From the NCBI RefSeq assembly GCF_006517625.1, contig NZ_VHQI01000008.1:111975-175974 (forward strand): a stretch of 64,000 bases of DNA, given 5' to 3'. This DNA is from Mixta tenebrionis (lineage in GTDB: Bacteria > Pseudomonadota > Gammaproteobacteria > Enterobacterales > Enterobacteriaceae). The notes beneath the pieces were generated by a model that worked only from the letters and a program-made list of their open reading frames with translations, searched no databases and was not told where the DNA came from. Shown in pieces: positions 45,428 to 56,600 of the stretch; within the stretch, counting starts at the first letter, position 1; each line of letters opens with the position of its first letter. Made by a program: the position numbers and the translations under genes.

Positions 45428-46009
45428 TTATTTTTTTTCCATCTCTTTTTCAATCAGCAGCATCAGGATATGGATCACCTTGATATGGATCTCCTGGATG
45501 CGGTCGGCATAGCCGAAATGGGGCACGCGGATTTCAATATCGGCGCTGCCGGCCATTTTGCCGCCGTCTTTGCCGGTCAGGGTAATGACCTTCATGCCCT
45601 GCGCGCGCGCCGCTTCAATCGCCTTGATCACATTCGCGGAGTTGCCTGAGGTCGAGATGCCCAGCAGCACGTCGCCCGCGCGCCCCACCGCCTCAACGTA
45701 GCGCGAGAAGACGTAATCGTAGCCGAAATCGTTGCTGACGCAGGAGAGATGGCTGACGTCGGAGATGGCGATAGCCGGATAGCCGGGACGGTTTTCGCGA
45801 TAGCGGCCGGTCAGCTCCTCGGCAAAGTGCATCGCATCGCAGTGCGAACCGCCGTTGCCGCAGGAAAGCACCTTGCCGCCCGCCTTAAAGCTGTCGGCCA
45901 GCAGCACCGCGGCACGCTGAATCGCGTGAATATTTGCGTCTTCGCTCAGGAATTTATTTAGCGTATCCGCTGCTTCGTTAAGTTCTGAACGAATAATATC
46001 CTGGTACAT
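45428..46009 (-). CDS. gmhA: sedoheptulose 7-phosphate isomerase
   Basis: A 193-residue SIS-domain enzyme that converts sedoheptulose 7-phosphate into D-glycero-D-manno-heptose 7-phosphate, the first step to the heptose of lipopolysaccharide core. Characteristic blocks are '[20 protein letters not shown]', '[18 protein letters not shown]' and '[17 protein letters not shown]', the last with the metal/catalytic His. One residue longer than the E. coli enzyme. AAGGACA precedes ATG 46009. It keeps the order yafJ-gmhA-fadE and diverges from fadE. Confidence 0.97.
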   Translation of the reverse strand: MYQDIIRSELNEAADTLNKFLSEDANIHAIQRAAVLLADSFKAGGKVLSCGNGGSHCDAMHFAEELTGRYRENRPGYPAIAISDVSHLSCVSNDFGYDYVFSRYVEAVGRAGDVLLGISTSGNSANVIKAIEAARAQGMKVITLTGKDGGKMAGSADIEIRVPHFGYADRIQEIHIKVIHILMLLIEKEMEKK

Positions 46010-46189
46010 AGGGATGTCCTTTGGATGAGAAAGAGTCAGCGCAAGTTTACCGAAATGGTAATAACCCGCAAAGCGCTACGCGGCGAAGTGTGCGATTTAC
46101 CTAAAGTTAGCAGCGGAGTGTGAACCAGGTTGTAATTATTATGTTATATGATTGCTAAAAAATAATATCTGCTCTAGATCTGTACTCAG

Positions 46190-46209
46190 ACCAACAGGTC
46201 AGACCTCTT
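46190..46209. promoter_or_regulatory. FadR-like operator upstream of fadE
   Basis: The palindrome AGGTCAGACCT (46196-46206) resembles the FadR operator core TGGTCNGACCA. It lies 25-40 bp upstream of the fadE start, suitable for repression that long-chain acyl-CoA would lift. Confidence 0.5.
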
Positions 46210-46231
46210 ACTTGATACGGAGCGGTTCATT

Positions 46232-48679
46232 ATGATGGTTCTTTCTGTTCTTGCGACGCTGGCGCTGATCGGCGTGCTTTTCTGGCATCGGGTTTCGCTG
46301 CCCGCCAGCAGCGCGATTCTGCTGCTGTGGACGGCGGCGATGGCGCTGCTCGATCTCTGGACGCCCTGGCTGCTGTTGCCGCTGGCTATCGTACTGCTGC
46401 CTTTCAACCTGCCGGGGCTGCGCCGTTCGCTGTTCTCCGCGCCGGTGCTGCGCACCTTCCGTAAAGTGATGCCGCCGATGTCCCGCACCGAAAAAGAGGC
46501 GATCGAGGCGGGCACCACCTGGTGGGAAGGCGACCTGTTTCGCGGCAACCCGGACTGGAAGAAACTGCATAGCTATCCGCAACCGCGTCTGACCGCCGAA
46601 GAGCAGGCGTTTCTCGACGGCCCGGTGGAAGAAGCCTGCCGCATGGCGAACGATTTCCAGATCACCCATGAGATGGCCGATCTGCCGCCGGAGCTGTGGG
46701 CATACCTGAAAGAGCATCGCTTCTTCGCCATGATTATCAAAAAAGAGTATGGCGGCCTGCAATTCTCCGCTTACGCGCAGTCACGCGTGCTGCAAAAGCT
46801 GGCAGGCGTCTCCGGTATCCTGGCTATCACCGTCGGCGTACCGAACTCGCTCGGTCCTGGCGAACTGCTGCAGCATTACGGCACCGACGAACAGAAAGAT
46901 CGCTACCTGCCGGGCCTGGCGCGCGGCGAAGAGATCCCCTGCTTTGCGCTCACCAGCCCGGAAGCAGGCTCCGATGCGGGCGCCATTCCCGATACCGGCG
47001 TGGTTTGCATGGGAGAATGGCAGGGGCAACAGGTGTTGGGTATGCGCCTCACCTGGAACAAGCGCTACATTACTCTGGCGCCGATCGCTACCGTGCTTGG
47101 CCTGGCCTTTAAGCTGTACGATCCCGACCATCTGCTGGGCGACAGCGAAGAGCTGGGCATCACCTGCGCCCTGATCCCGACGCAGACGCCGGGCGTTGAG
47201 ATTGGCAAACGCCACTTCCCGCTCAACGTGCCGTTCCAGAACGGCCCGACGCGCGGCACGGATATTTTCGTACCGATTGATTACATTATCGGCGGCCCGA
47301 AAATGGCGGGTCAGGGCTGGCGGATGCTGGTTGAGTGTCTGTCGGTAGGCCGCGGCATTACCCTGCCCTCTAACTCCACCGGCAGCCTGAAAAGCCTGGC
47401 GCTGGCGACCGGCGCCTATGCGCGTATCCGCCGCCAGTTCAAAGTCTCTATTGGTAAAATGGAAGGCATTGAAGAGCCGCTGGCGCGTATCGCCGGTAAC
47501 GCTTACGTAATGGACGCCGCGGCCTCGCTGATTACCTGCGGCATTATGCTCGGCGAAAAACCAGCGGTGCTCTCAGCGATTGTAAAATATCACTGCACCC
47601 ATCGCGGTCAGCGCGCCATCATCGACGCGATGGATATCGCCGGCGGTAAAGGCATTATGCTCGGTAAAAGCAACTTCCTGGCGCGGGCTTATCAGGGCGC
47701 GCCGATCGCCATTACCGTGGAAGGGGCCAATATTCTGACGCGCAGCATGATCATCTTCGGTCAGGGCGCTATCCGCTGCCATCCCTATGTGTTGCAGGAG
47801 ATGGCCGCCGCCGAACGCAACGATCTTGCCAGCTTCGACCGGGCGCTGTTCAGCCATATCGGCCACGTAGGCAGCAATGCGGTGCGCAGCCTGTGGCTCG
47901 GCATTACCGCCGGACGCAGCAGCGCCTCGCCGACGCGCGACGCCACGCGCCGCTACTATCAGCATCTGAACCGCATCAGCGCTAACCTTGCCCTGCTGGC
48001 GGATGTTTCGATGTCGGTGCTGGGCGGCAGCCTGAAACGCCGCGAGCGCGTCTCCGCGCGTCTGGGCGACGTGCTGAGCCAGCTCTATCTCGCCTCGGCG
48101 GCGCTGAAGCGCTATGACGACGAAGGGCGCCAGCAGGCGGATCTGCCGCTGCTGCACTGGGGCGTGCAGGATGCGCTGAATCAGGCGGAGGATGCGATTG
48201 ACGATCTGCTGCGCAACTTCCCTCACGCCGCAGCCGCCGCCATACTGCGCCTGATGATTTTCCCGGCGGGACGCCACTGCCGCGCGCCGTCCGACCGTCT
48301 CGATCATCAGCTGGCGAAGCTGCTGCAGACGCCCTCCGCCACGCGCTCGCGGCTGGGGCGCGGTCAGTATTTAACGCCGGGCGAGCATAACCCAGTGGGG
48401 CAGCTGGAGGCCGCGTTGCAGGATATTATAGCGGCAGAGGCGATTCACGAGCGTCTGAGCAAGCAGCTGAAAAAGCATCTGCCGTTTACCCGCCTTGATG
48501 AGCTGGCGCAGCGCGCTTTACAGGAAGGTTGGATTAGCGCGCAGGAAGCCGGAGTGCTGAAACAGGCCGAGGAGAGCCGTTTGCGCTCGATTAACGTCGA
48601 TGAGTTTGCGGCGGATGCGCTGGCAACCCAGCCGGTAAAGCCGCAGCAGGCGCCGCTGCGCAAGAGTGAAGCGGCCTGA
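46232..48679 (+). CDS. fadE: acyl-CoA dehydrogenase FadE
   Basis: An 815-residue flavoenzyme (E. coli 814) that starts beta-oxidation of fatty acids by making the 2,3-enoyl-CoA. The first 60 residues are hydrophobic and anchor it to the inner membrane. The acyl-CoA dehydrogenase domain follows, with '[14 protein letters not shown]' and '[19 protein letters not shown]', and a long C-terminal helical extension typical of FadE. ATG 46232 follows ACGGAG. A FadR-like palindrome lies upstream. The terminator after the gene runs straight into the last repeat of the CRISPR array. Confidence 0.97.
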   Translation: MMVLSVLATLALIGVLFWHRVSLPASSAILLLWTAAMALLDLWTPWLLLPLAIVLLPFNLPGLRRSLFSAPVLRTFRKVMPPMSRTEKEAIEAGTTWWEGDLFRGNPDWKKLHSYPQPRLTAEEQAFLDGPVEEACRMANDFQITHEMADLPPELWAYLKEHRFFAMIIKKEYGGLQFSAYAQSRVLQKLAGVSGILAITVGVPNSLGPGELLQHYGTDEQKDRYLPGLARGEEIPCFALTSPEAGSDAGAIPDTGVVCMGEWQGQQVLGMRLTWNKRYITLAPIATVLGLAFKLYDPDHLLGDSEELGITCALIPTQTPGVEIGKRHFPLNVPFQNGPTRGTDIFVPIDYIIGGPKMAGQGWRMLVECLSVGRGITLPSNSTGSLKSLALATGAYARIRRQFKVSIGKMEGIEEPLARIAGNAYVMDAAASLITCGIMLGEKPAVLSAIVKYHCTHRGQRAIIDAMDIAGGKGIMLGKSNFLARAYQGAPIAITVEGANILTRSMIIFGQGAIRCHPYVLQEMAAAERNDLASFDRALFSHIGHVGSNAVRSLWLGITAGRSSASPTRDATRRYYQHLNRISANLALLADVSMSVLGGSLKRRERVSARLGDVLSQLYLASAALKRYDDEGRQQADLPLLHWGVQDALNQAEDAIDDLLRNFPHAAAAAILRLMIFPAGRHCRAPSDRLDHQLAKLLQTPSATRSRLGRGQYLTPGEHNPVGQLEAALQDIIAAEAIHERLSKQLKKHLPFTRLDELAQRALQEGWISAQEAGVLKQAEESRLRSINVDEFAADALATQPVKPQQAPLRKSEAA

Positions 48680-48742
48680 TAATAAGACAGAGCGCCACAC
48701 ATCGCGTTTTGACCGTTCGTGGCGAACAGCAAAGCGCTAACC

Positions 48743-48772
48743 GGGCCTGGGCAATTGCTCAGGCCCTTTTTT
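48743..48772 (+). terminator. Rho-independent terminator of fadE, touching the CRISPR array
   Basis: GGGCCTG (48743-48749) pairs with CAGGCCC (48760-48766), followed by TTTTTT (48767-48772). The T tract is also the first six bases of the terminal CRISPR repeat. Confidence 0.8.
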
Positions 48773-48975
48773 AGCTGCCTGTTCGGCAGTGGAGCAGATA
48801 TTTCATAGCCATCTGCATCGTGTTCGCTTCTAAGCTGCCTGTACGGCAGTGAACATCCAGCCGCCCGCGATGATACTGACCATCACGTTTCTGAGCTGCC
48901 TGTCAGGCAGTAAACCCTGCGCTGAATGTTATCGACGATTCGTTTATCTTTCCGGCTGCCTGTACGGCAGTGAAC
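48767..48975 (-). CRISPR. type I-F CRISPR array, four repeats and three spacers
   Basis: Repeats (28 bp) lie at 48767-48794 (degenerate), 48827-48854 (almost canonical), 48888-48915 (altered hairpin loop and end) and 48948-48975 (altered at the trailer-side end). Spacers are 48795-48826 (32 bp), 48855-48887 (33) and 48916-48947 (32), the size usual for I-F. The hairpin core on the minus strand is CTGCCGTACAGGCAG, the Cas6f target. Orientation and position fit transcription on the minus strand, in line with the cas genes, with the leader at higher coordinates. The most worn repeat is the leader-distal one, as is normal. The array is very short for a working I-F system. Confidence 0.92.
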
Positions 48976-49114
48976 TGTTGAAAATATCGGTATTCTGCCA
49001 GATTTTCAATAATTTACTGTCTTACTTCAGTAAAAATCCCCTTTCTTTTGCTTCAGCTGACACGGCCGAAATTCAGTCGCTTATCGCTATGGCGAAAAAA
49101 GCCCGCCGCAGCGG
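48976..49114 (-). promoter_or_regulatory. probable CRISPR leader
   Basis: A 139-bp AT-rich stretch between the cas6f stop and the first repeat (for example AATTTACTGTCTTACTTCAG). Leaders of I-F arrays sit in this position. I see no further repeat in it. Confidence 0.5.
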
Positions 49115-49669
49115 TTAAAACCAGGGAACCGTAGCCTGCGCGCTCAGGCCATAGGCGCTAAAATCACCTTCGCTGGCGCTATCGCGTAGCGGACCGTGCG
49201 CAATAAACAGCGGAAAAGCCTGACCGGTTGAGGCGCTTTTCAGCTGCACGTAAGGCAGCTGGCTGCGCTGCTCGGCTGAAACGCTAATCTGCCGGCGCGC
49301 CTGCTCCTCGCTCAGCCAGCCTTTTTTAACCGAGCGCCGCCGCAGCCGCTCAGCGCTGCTTTTAACCTGCACGCGCCTGACGGTCCGATAGCGCACCGAA
49401 GGCGGAACCGGACAAATTTCACCCAGTTCGATATGGTCGCGCATTCCTTTCAGCCACGGCTGCTGCTGCAGAAGCGCCAGATCGTGCGCTGAACCATGCA
49501 GGCGCAGCGTATTGCCCAAATCGCCCTTCACCTGCGGGAAGCTGACGCCCACCCGCTGGCTGTTAATCTGCACCAGCGCCCGGTGCAGCTTGGCAAACAG
49601 CGCCGACATCAGTTGCTGAAGCGAAAACTCCGCATCGGGCAGCAGGCGAATATCCTGATAGTGATCCAT
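49115..49669 (-). CDS. cas6f: CRISPR endoribonuclease Cas6f (Csy4)
   Basis: A 184-residue RNase that cuts the repeat hairpin of pre-crRNA and stays bound to the 3' stem-loop. With the start at ATG 49669 (MDHYQDIRLLPDAEF) the family N-terminus is matched and the catalytic histidine falls at residue 29 ('LFAKLHRALV'), as in Pseudomonas Csy4. The arginine-rich helix 'SSAERLRRRSVKKGWLSEEQ' is the hairpin-groove binder, and 'FPLFIAHGPL' and 'FSAYGLSAQATVPWF' close the fold. An ATG at 49681 overlaps the csy3 stop (ATGA) and would add four residues. Last of the csy genes, directly before the array. Confidence 0.93.
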   Translation of the reverse strand: MDHYQDIRLLPDAEFSLQQLMSALFAKLHRALVQINSQRVGVSFPQVKGDLGNTLRLHGSAHDLALLQQQPWLKGMRDHIELGEICPVPPSVRYRTVRRVQVKSSAERLRRRSVKKGWLSEEQARRQISVSAEQRSQLPYVQLKSASTGQAFPLFIAHGPLRDSASEGDFSAYGLSAQATVPWF

Positions 49670-49677
49670 ATGGCTTA

Positions 49678-50679
49678 TCATTCTCCTTTCTCGCCAAACA
49701 CGCCGCCGCGAATCAGCGTCGCCATCACGTAGTGCTGCTGCTCTGCCGCCGGCTGCTCGCCTTTTGTTACCCAGCCATCAAGCAGCGTGTAAAAATCCAT
49801 TTTTGCCTTTGGCTGACGGTAGGCTTTACCACGGCTGGTAACGGAGCCGTAAGGTTCAACCGCTATCGGCCCCAGTTCGTGCTCTGCGGCATCGGGATAC
49901 CAGTCGTCGACAGTACGCAGCGCATTGCCGATTTTTTGCGAGTGCATCGCCGCAATACCGTTCACCTGATACAGCACCTTGCTCTTTTCGCTTTTCTTAT
50001 CCAGCAGCAGCTCCTGTGAAGGGAAAACCTCCTGACCCCGGCCCAGGCGCGCAAAGGCATCGATCTCAAAGAAGGCGAAGCTTTCACCGCTCAGCCCCTG
50101 CTCAATTTCCCCGGCCAGCTCGGCCAGATCGCCGGTCGGCGTCCTGAATTCACGCAGCCCGTAATCCCAGGCATTAAATATCCAGCGTCGACTTTTGCCT
50201 TTAATGCACACCTGAATCTCTTCAGCGCCGACGCGGTTACGCCACAGAAAACGCGCGTTCGCCAGATTTTGCGCATAGCGCCCCGCCAGCTCGGCCAGGC
50301 CGTGCTGTTTGATATAGCCATGAATAATGCCGCCCAGCGCCGCCTGGTAATCCTGATCGTTACATACCGACGGCACCGCAAGGTTGCCCAGCACGCGCAG
50401 GGTAAAGCTGACTTTCAGCGTATCGGCGTCAAACGGCAGCGCGGCCACGTCAACCCGCTGTAGATTCGCCTTTTGTATATCCGCATCCAGCTTGGTGGGA
50501 TCGGTGTTCAGGGCGTTTTTTAAGCGATTGGAAATGGTGCCGCGCACCGCCTTTTCCTGAATCCGGATGGGCTGCCAGCTATCCTGCCGCCAGTTGCCGG
50601 CCAGCATAATCGCATCGGAATTTGACAGCTTGCGCTCAAAGGCCAATACGGAAGCCGTTTTTACTGTTTTTTTCACCAT
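49678..50679 (-). CDS. csy3: type I-F CRISPR backbone protein Csy3 (Cas7f)
   Basis: A 333-residue protein; six copies line the crRNA in the I-F surveillance complex. The start at ATG 50679 ([20 protein letters not shown]) has AAGGA eight bases upstream and gives the length usual for Csy3; the frame is open further upstream over csy2. Family blocks include '[19 protein letters not shown]', '[13 protein letters not shown]' and '[18 protein letters not shown]'. It lies 22 bp after csy2 and overlaps or abuts cas6f, so it is part of the csy1-csy2-csy3-cas6f operon. Confidence 0.94.
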   Translation of the reverse strand: MVKKTVKTASVLAFERKLSNSDAIMLAGNWRQDSWQPIRIQEKAVRGTISNRLKNALNTDPTKLDADIQKANLQRVDVAALPFDADTLKVSFTLRVLGNLAVPSVCNDQDYQAALGGIIHGYIKQHGLAELAGRYAQNLANARFLWRNRVGAEEIQVCIKGKSRRWIFNAWDYGLREFRTPTGDLAELAGEIEQGLSGESFAFFEIDAFARLGRGQEVFPSQELLLDKKSEKSKVLYQVNGIAAMHSQKIGNALRTVDDWYPDAAEHELGPIAVEPYGSVTSRGKAYRQPKAKMDFYTLLDGWVTKGEQPAAEQQHYVMATLIRGGVFGEKGE

Positions 50680-50701
50680 GAAAATGTCCTTGAAAAGGCT
50701 T

Positions 50702-51628
50702 TTAATCAAAATCGATATCGTTGTAGTCCAGCTCTTCAACCTGGCGCTTGCTCTGACACAGGTAGTGCCCATCCTGATAGTGGTAGCGCCACAGCAGCTC
50801 ATCTACATCATTGATGCGATGCACGCCGCGCCACTCGCCAACGCCGTAGACGGCCTCAACAAAACGAAACGGCTGGGCAGGATCGCGCGCGTTTTTCACC
50901 TCGCCCGGCGCATACAGCGGCGAGATCCCCTGCCAGCCGGTCATCAGCGGCACCAGAAAGCCCGCCGCCGGCTTTGGCGCTACGCGCCAGGCGGCAACGC
51001 CGTTCTTTTCCGGCTGCGCCACCATTTTCAGCGTGGCGAAATCGAGCCAGGCATCCAGCATTTCTGCCTGCGGTTGCTGCTGCTGTAGCTCTTTGAAATG
51101 CCGCTCCAGCAACGGAGCGCGATCGAGCAGAGCAAAGCCGGGCATCAGCGGCCACAATAGCCTTTTAAAGGCGCTTTCCGTTTCCGGGCGCGTCGCCACC
51201 GATATACGCGCAATATCGGTGATGCTGCCAGCCGCCAGCCGCAGCGTCGGGCAGATCTGCTGAAGTTTTTCACACAGGCGGTTAACGCCATGTTCGCCGT
51301 CGGCGATCATGCCTTCGCACTCGATTACCAGCGAAACCGTCATATGCATCCGCCCCTCTTCATTAAAGGGCGCGGTTTTCGCTTCTCTGGTGAGGGGATT
51401 GCGCGTCAGGGCGAACTGATAGTCGCGCGACGTGCGGCAGGCGTGAATCTGATAGTCATGGCAGATAATGCCGCAGCCCGTCAGCGCCAGTTTTTCCGCC
51501 GTCAGCCTGAGCGACAGCGCATGAGTAAAGCCGAGAAAGTGCGTAACGGCCGGAAAGCCCCAGGTCAGCCCGGCGATAGCGTTGGCATTTTCCACCCGCA
51601 CGCGCCGTAAAATAATCAACGAGCTCAT
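50702..51628 (-). CDS. csy2: type I-F CRISPR protein Csy2 (Cas5f)
   Basis: A 308-residue protein that with Csy1 holds the 5' handle of the crRNA and helps PAM recognition. The start ATG 51628 ([20 protein letters not shown]) overlaps the csy1 stop in an ATGA, so translation is coupled. The block '[20 protein letters not shown]' is typical of Csy2. The tail is acidic ('[12 protein letters not shown]'). A longer frame to 51658 lies in csy1 and is not the gene. Confidence 0.93.
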   Translation of the reverse strand: MSSLIILRRVRVENANAIAGLTWGFPAVTHFLGFTHALSLRLTAEKLALTGCGIICHDYQIHACRTSRDYQFALTRNPLTREAKTAPFNEEGRMHMTVSLVIECEGMIADGEHGVNRLCEKLQQICPTLRLAAGSITDIARISVATRPETESAFKRLLWPLMPGFALLDRAPLLERHFKELQQQQPQAEMLDAWLDFATLKMVAQPEKNGVAAWRVAPKPAAGFLVPLMTGWQGISPLYAPGEVKNARDPAQPFRFVEAVYGVGEWRGVHRINDVDELLWRYHYQDGHYLCQSKRQVEELDYNDIDFD

Positions 51629-52974
51629 GCCAGCACCTCCCTGAGCATTTTCTCGCATTCGCGCATGCGGGCTTTAAACAGCGGTTTGGTGCGCCATTCA
51701 CGATGTTCCGCTTCGCCGACGGTTAATTGCTCATCCTTTAACTGTGCGTTCAGCCAGTAGGCAAAATCCCAGGCGATGCTATCCTTCCACGCTTTCGCTT
51801 CCCGCTCCTGACGAAACGCCTCATCGCTTAACGCCCGGCGCGGATCGAGCCATAACTGACAGGCGCGCTTTAAGCAGCAATCTTCCCGCCGGGTCCAGCC
51901 GGCAATCTCCTCATCGTTTTGCAGGATCACCACATAGTTAAAAATAATATCGATAATGGTGTCGATATAGAGATTAATTTGCTGGCGATCCCGTGCGGTA
52001 TTGGTTTTAACCGTCAGCAAGTAATTCTTTAACTGCGCGACCGGCGTTTTTGTTAAATAGGTAATATCGCCTTTACGGTTAAAAATAGAGGCCTGCTTTA
52101 ACGGCAGCCGGCGGGAAGATTGCCAGCGCGGCGAAGCGCAGCTTAATAAAAAAGCTTTGCCGCCGCGCACGCTGTTTAAAAAGGAAATATTCTGGGGTTT
52201 GGTTCCGCCAAAATTAACGACTGCCGTATCATTAAAAAAGATGCGCGGCTTCTCGTGCCATTTTTTTGCCTTGAGCGCTTCTCTTATCGCCTTACTTTCT
52301 TCGCTAAAACGGGCATCGCTAATGCGCTGCTGGACGGCATGCGCCAGCGACGTCGCGAACAGCGGGCTTAACAGGTGCCAGCGTTTTTCACCCACGGGAA
52401 AATAAACCTGTTTGGCACGTTTATGGCTGGCCGGCGCGCTATTTTCCAGCACGCTTTTAAAACCCTGCGCCCAGCTGGCGCACTGCCGATCGTCGCGGGC
52501 AAAAAAGCGGAGCGCGCTGTCGTCATTGCGCTGAAGCGCGGCGATGAGCGAATCGCCGCAATGTTCCGTTTGTAACAGTTTCGCCACATCCAGCGCGGCC
52601 GCATTACCGGAAATATCTATATTACGCCGCGTTAAAGATGCCGTAGAAAGATAGCCCGTCAGCATCGCCTGTTCATCCGGTTCATAATAAATATTGCTGC
52701 CTTTGGCATCGCTGTGGGTAAATTTTATCGCATGCGTTACCAGCGCGATCTGCGCCGCACGGCGTGCCGCATCGGTTAACCACGCCTGAGGCTGATAGCG
52801 TTCCGCAATATCCGCCTGCTCTTCCATCAGCTTTAAACGCTGTCGCTCTATTTCCGCCTCTGATTTCAAGCTGGCGATTTTTTTAGCGGCTTCCCTTTCC
52901 ACTATTTCCAGCCTGGCCCGCCTGCGCTGGTTAATATAATGTTGAATAAACCAGGCGAGACTACTTTCATCCAT
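51625..52974 (-). CDS. csy1: type I-F CRISPR large subunit Csy1 (Cas8f)
   Basis: A 449-residue subunit that recognises the PAM and, later, recruits Cas2-3. The N-terminal 60 residues form a charged helix ('NQRRRARLEIVEREAAKKIA'); later blocks such as 'VYFPVGEKRWHLLSPLF' and 'NFGGTKPQNISFLNS' are typical of Csy1 ('GGTKPQN' is a signature). AGGAG lies before ATG 52974. It is the first gene of the csy operon, separated from cas2-3 by 677 bp, an unusually large gap that holds a decayed CRISPR array, so the operon must have its own promoter there. Confidence 0.94.
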   Translation of the reverse strand: MDESSLAWFIQHYINQRRRARLEIVEREAAKKIASLKSEAEIERQRLKLMEEQADIAERYQPQAWLTDAARRAAQIALVTHAIKFTHSDAKGSNIYYEPDEQAMLTGYLSTASLTRRNIDISGNAAALDVAKLLQTEHCGDSLIAALQRNDDSALRFFARDDRQCASWAQGFKSVLENSAPASHKRAKQVYFPVGEKRWHLLSPLFATSLAHAVQQRISDARFSEESKAIREALKAKKWHEKPRIFFNDTAVVNFGGTKPQNISFLNSVRGGKAFLLSCASPRWQSSRRLPLKQASIFNRKGDITYLTKTPVAQLKNYLLTVKTNTARDRQQINLYIDTIIDIIFNYVVILQNDEEIAGWTRREDCCLKRACQLWLDPRRALSDEAFRQEREAKAWKDSIAWDFAYWLNAQLKDEQLTVGEAEHREWRTKPLFKARMRECEKMLREVLA

Positions 52975-53397
52975 AGCCTGCTCCTCTACAGCATTTCAGT
53001 CTGTGGCAATTAAATTGATTATTAACAGGGAAAAAGTGATTAACTATTAGTTTGCAGCGTTGATAAACCAGCCTACAGGGCTATGAATAAAAATAAGGAA
53101 ACGGGTTAATAAAATCGACATATTATGTAATTTATTAAGCATTCTCGGCATAGCCTCTTACTACATGAACTCTTAATGCCGGCCATAATAAAATCACAGC
53201 ATTTTCCCCGCAATAGATTTACGCCTAGTAAAACTAGGGGAATGTGCAAAGATCTGTTTCCAGAAATTTAATCTTTCCGGCGCTGCTGATAAAGATCCTG
53301 ACAGCGATCCTTTGGCGCCCGCGCATAAAATCCGCCTGTCGCGGAGAGAAAATAAACCCTGCCTTAATTACATTTTCTGCCAGATACTATTAGAATA
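52975..53397. other. promoter region of the csy operon, no gene
   Basis: AT-rich sequence upstream of csy1 (minus strand). No gene or RNA recognised. The csy promoter is expected here. Confidence 0.45.
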
Positions 53398-53640
53398 GGG
53401 TAACTGCCGTCAGGCAGCTCAGAAATAGTAAAACGTATACTGCCGTACAGGCAGCCTGGAAATATTTAGCAGCGCCCGCAGACCGTCGCGACGATTTATC
53501 GCCGTACCGGTTGTCCCGCAGGGTATTTTGCGCGTAGCTATTGCCGATTTTGGTTCGCTGCCGCGCAGGCAGGAAAAGTCACAGGGAAAAGATGCTGCCC
53601 GCGGGCCGATCGCCGCGCTGGCAAAACAGGGCAGGCGCGC
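53398..53640 (+). CRISPR. decayed type I-F array between cas2-3 and csy1, opposite orientation
   Basis: Two clear repeats at 53398-53425 (CTGCCGTCAGGCAG, loop base lost) and 53435-53462 (CTGCCGTACAGGCAG intact) lie only 9 bp apart. A third at 53553-53580 (GTTCGCTGCCGCGCAGGCAG) is plain. Between, at 53494-53521, a worn repeat keeps GCCGTAC and GG in register. The last three are spaced exactly 59 bp (31-bp spacers). A further CTGGC...CAGGGCAG at about 53616 fits the next period. So this is a fossil array with one spacer deleted. It points opposite to the working array. Confidence 0.7.
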
Positions 53641-53651
53641 CGGCGGTTCGT

Positions 53652-56600
53652 TCAGCCGGGCGCGCCGAACACTCCTAAAAACGGATCAAAGTACCAGCCT
53701 TCATCTTGTCTGAGCGGCAGAGATATTTCGCCAAACGTCTGGCTTACCTCGGCAAGCGTCATATTCATCTCCTCCGCCAGGCGCTGATAGAGCCGATCGT
53801 AGCGCAGCTCCAGCCAGGGGCCGCAGCCGGCGGCAAACGCGTAGCGCGCCCGTTGAAAAGCGATCGCTTTCCAGCCCGCGTCGCCCTCATCCGGCACCGC
53901 CCATTGCAGCTTATTTTCTTCTGTCAGCCGCAGATAATATTGCGTATCCGGCTCCGAATAGCGAAACGGCGTACGGCGCTGTAGCTCACAGCTCCATGTC
54001 GCTTCGCTGCGCCACCAGAGCGCCGCGCAGAAACCGGCTGGCTTTCCAGGCGTTCCGCCCAGCTCAGCCCGGATACGCGCGTGTTCCAGCACGCGCAAGT
54101 CGCTGAATAGCGTTCCTTTGCTTAGCTGCGGCTGCTGAATAGATGGGATCGCATCGATCCGCGCCATAAATTCTTCCGGCAGCAGATCCTGCAGATCGTG
54201 ACTATGCAGCCTGAAATGTCGATCTTCGAAACCGGGACGACAGCAGGCAAAGGTTTTGCCGCGCAGGGCGCGATAGTTTTTACGCAGCAGATGAATATTT
54301 GCCGTAGCGGGCCTGACCGCACAGGGGCGATGCCGCCGTACGCGCCCCGCCAGCTGCACTATCGATCGTACCGAGCTGGGTTCGATAATCGCCCAGTCAT
54401 AGTCGTGATCGCGTCCAACCTCAGCAACGGCAGTCGCCAGGACGACAAAAATATGTTTCTGCTCCGTATAGCTTTCCAGCCGCCCGGCGATTTCCGGCAT
54501 CTGCCAGATCGCTTCCGGCTGATGACGCATCAGCACGCGATCGAGGCTGCTTTCAATACTGGAGCGCCCCGCCAGCGGGTGCTGGCCGTGATAAACGCAA
54601 TAGTGGATGCGGGTATTTTCCGGTGCGCCAAGCGTAAACAGCTGCTGCGCCACCGCCGCCAGCGGATTGATATTTGCCATGCGGATCAGACCAACGGAAA
54701 GCTCTCTGCCGGCAGCGCGGTGCGTTTGATGATGCTCAGCGTGCAGCTGCAGTAGTGAAAGGTGCAGGCGCTGCGCCATGGCTCGGGTAACCGCCTCGAT
54801 AGTGCGATCGGCTGGCGTAACGGCTATTAATTCACCGTACCTTTTGATGGTATTGCGCTGCAGATGCTGAACGCGTCGGCTGACAAAAGCCGCATGGGCG
54901 ACGCTGAAAGTTTTACCGTCGGCGATATCCTGCGTCTGAACCGGCGCCTTTTCATCAAACCAGGCGCAGCAGATTGCCGGCGGCGTATCGGCAGCGCCGC
55001 AGGCCTGCTGATAATAAGCCCGCCCGCTGCGGTAGGCGGCGAACAGCGCCTGCACCTGCGCCGGCGTAAAAGTGGCGGATGACAGCAGTACGCGACAGCC
55101 CAGCATTCCCGCCCAGTTAACCAGCCGGCAGAGCGCATGCCGATCGTTACCGTCAAAATCATCCGGCTCATCCAGCACTAAATCGGCGGTGAGCAGCCGC
55201 AGCATCGGCGCAATCTGCTTACTGCCGCGTACCCCTTCGGTGGCCGGAATAATATGATCGATAGTGGTTACCAGTACCGGCGCGTTAAGCAGCTTATTTA
55301 TTTTGTCATCTTTAGTTAGCCACTGGCTAAGCCGCACCGTATTCAGGCTGCCTTCATAGCGGATATGATGAGGTTCGGCGTAAAGCTCCTCCGCTGCGGC
55401 GCTGCCCGCTGGCGCTTCGCTATCGCTGTTATCCGCTCCGGATTGCGCCAGCCCGTAAAGCTGCTGTATCGCAGGCGATCCGGTTAGCACCGCCAAATCG
55501 CCGCTATTCAGCTTCAGCCTGGCCTGCAGCGCGCTGCCGGTTTGTAACGTCAGCGTTCTCAGCCCCAGCGCGACGGTAAAACGACAACCCTGTTTTTCAT
55601 CGGCCAGCGCGTACATGATGCGGGCATTCGCCAGGGTTTTTCCACAGCCGGTTGAGGCCATATTGACGCCAAAGAACCCCTGACGCGCGGCGCGCGGCGC
55701 CAGCGCCCTGGCGGTTTCATAGGCTTTATCCTGCCAGCGGAAACGCTCTTCGCTGCTGCTCTGCTTAAAGCTGCGATGGCGGACGATAGCGGGCAGGTTT
55801 TTGCGGATATGCGGCAGATGCCGCCCCAGCAGCCAGGCGTGGTGCGCCACGCCGGTCAGATGCTCGTCCAGCCGCTGCTTAAGGCGTTTGCTTTGACTAT
55901 CGCTATTAGCATGCGGCGGATAACTTTTATCGTGCCAGCCCGCCTGCGGCGGCTGCGCGGAGTAGTAGTGATCCGCCAGCATCAAACAGAGGCGCGCCAT
56001 ATGCGCGGTAAACCGCTGATCGAGATGCGCATACTGCTCCAGCGGCGCATGTTGCAGCGCCCGCATGGCAAACTTACGCGCTTTCTGGCGCCACACCGCG
56101 CTACGCAGCGGCGTACCAGCGGGAAATGTCCAGTTCAGGGCGTTTTCTTTATCCTGCGGCTTAAAGCGGGAATTCCAGGAGGAGGTTAGCTGGTGGGTTA
56201 ACCAGCAATCAATATATTCCAGCGGCGGTTCAGGCCCGGTTTCACCTCTGTTACCGGGCAAATGGTGATGCGAGAGAATCAGCCAGGCAAGGGTGCGCGC
56301 CAGCGGCGGCAGCGGCAGAAACGGATTGGCATATGGATCTGTATCATCACGCTGCAGGCGGGCCAGTAGTTCAACTTCATCCTGCTCCTGCAGCTGGCTT
56401 AACGCAGTCAGCCACTCAACATCGCTGCGGCCGGCAACAAACGCGCAAAACAGGCGCAGCGAAACCCATTCATGGCGCCAGGACTGGCCGCCCTTTACTT
56501 TCTGCCGCAGCAGCAGTTGAAAGAGCTGATTCGCCTTACCAAAATCATGAAATAACGCCGCCAGGGCCGCCAGCAGGCAAATCGTCGTACCGCTGCGCCA

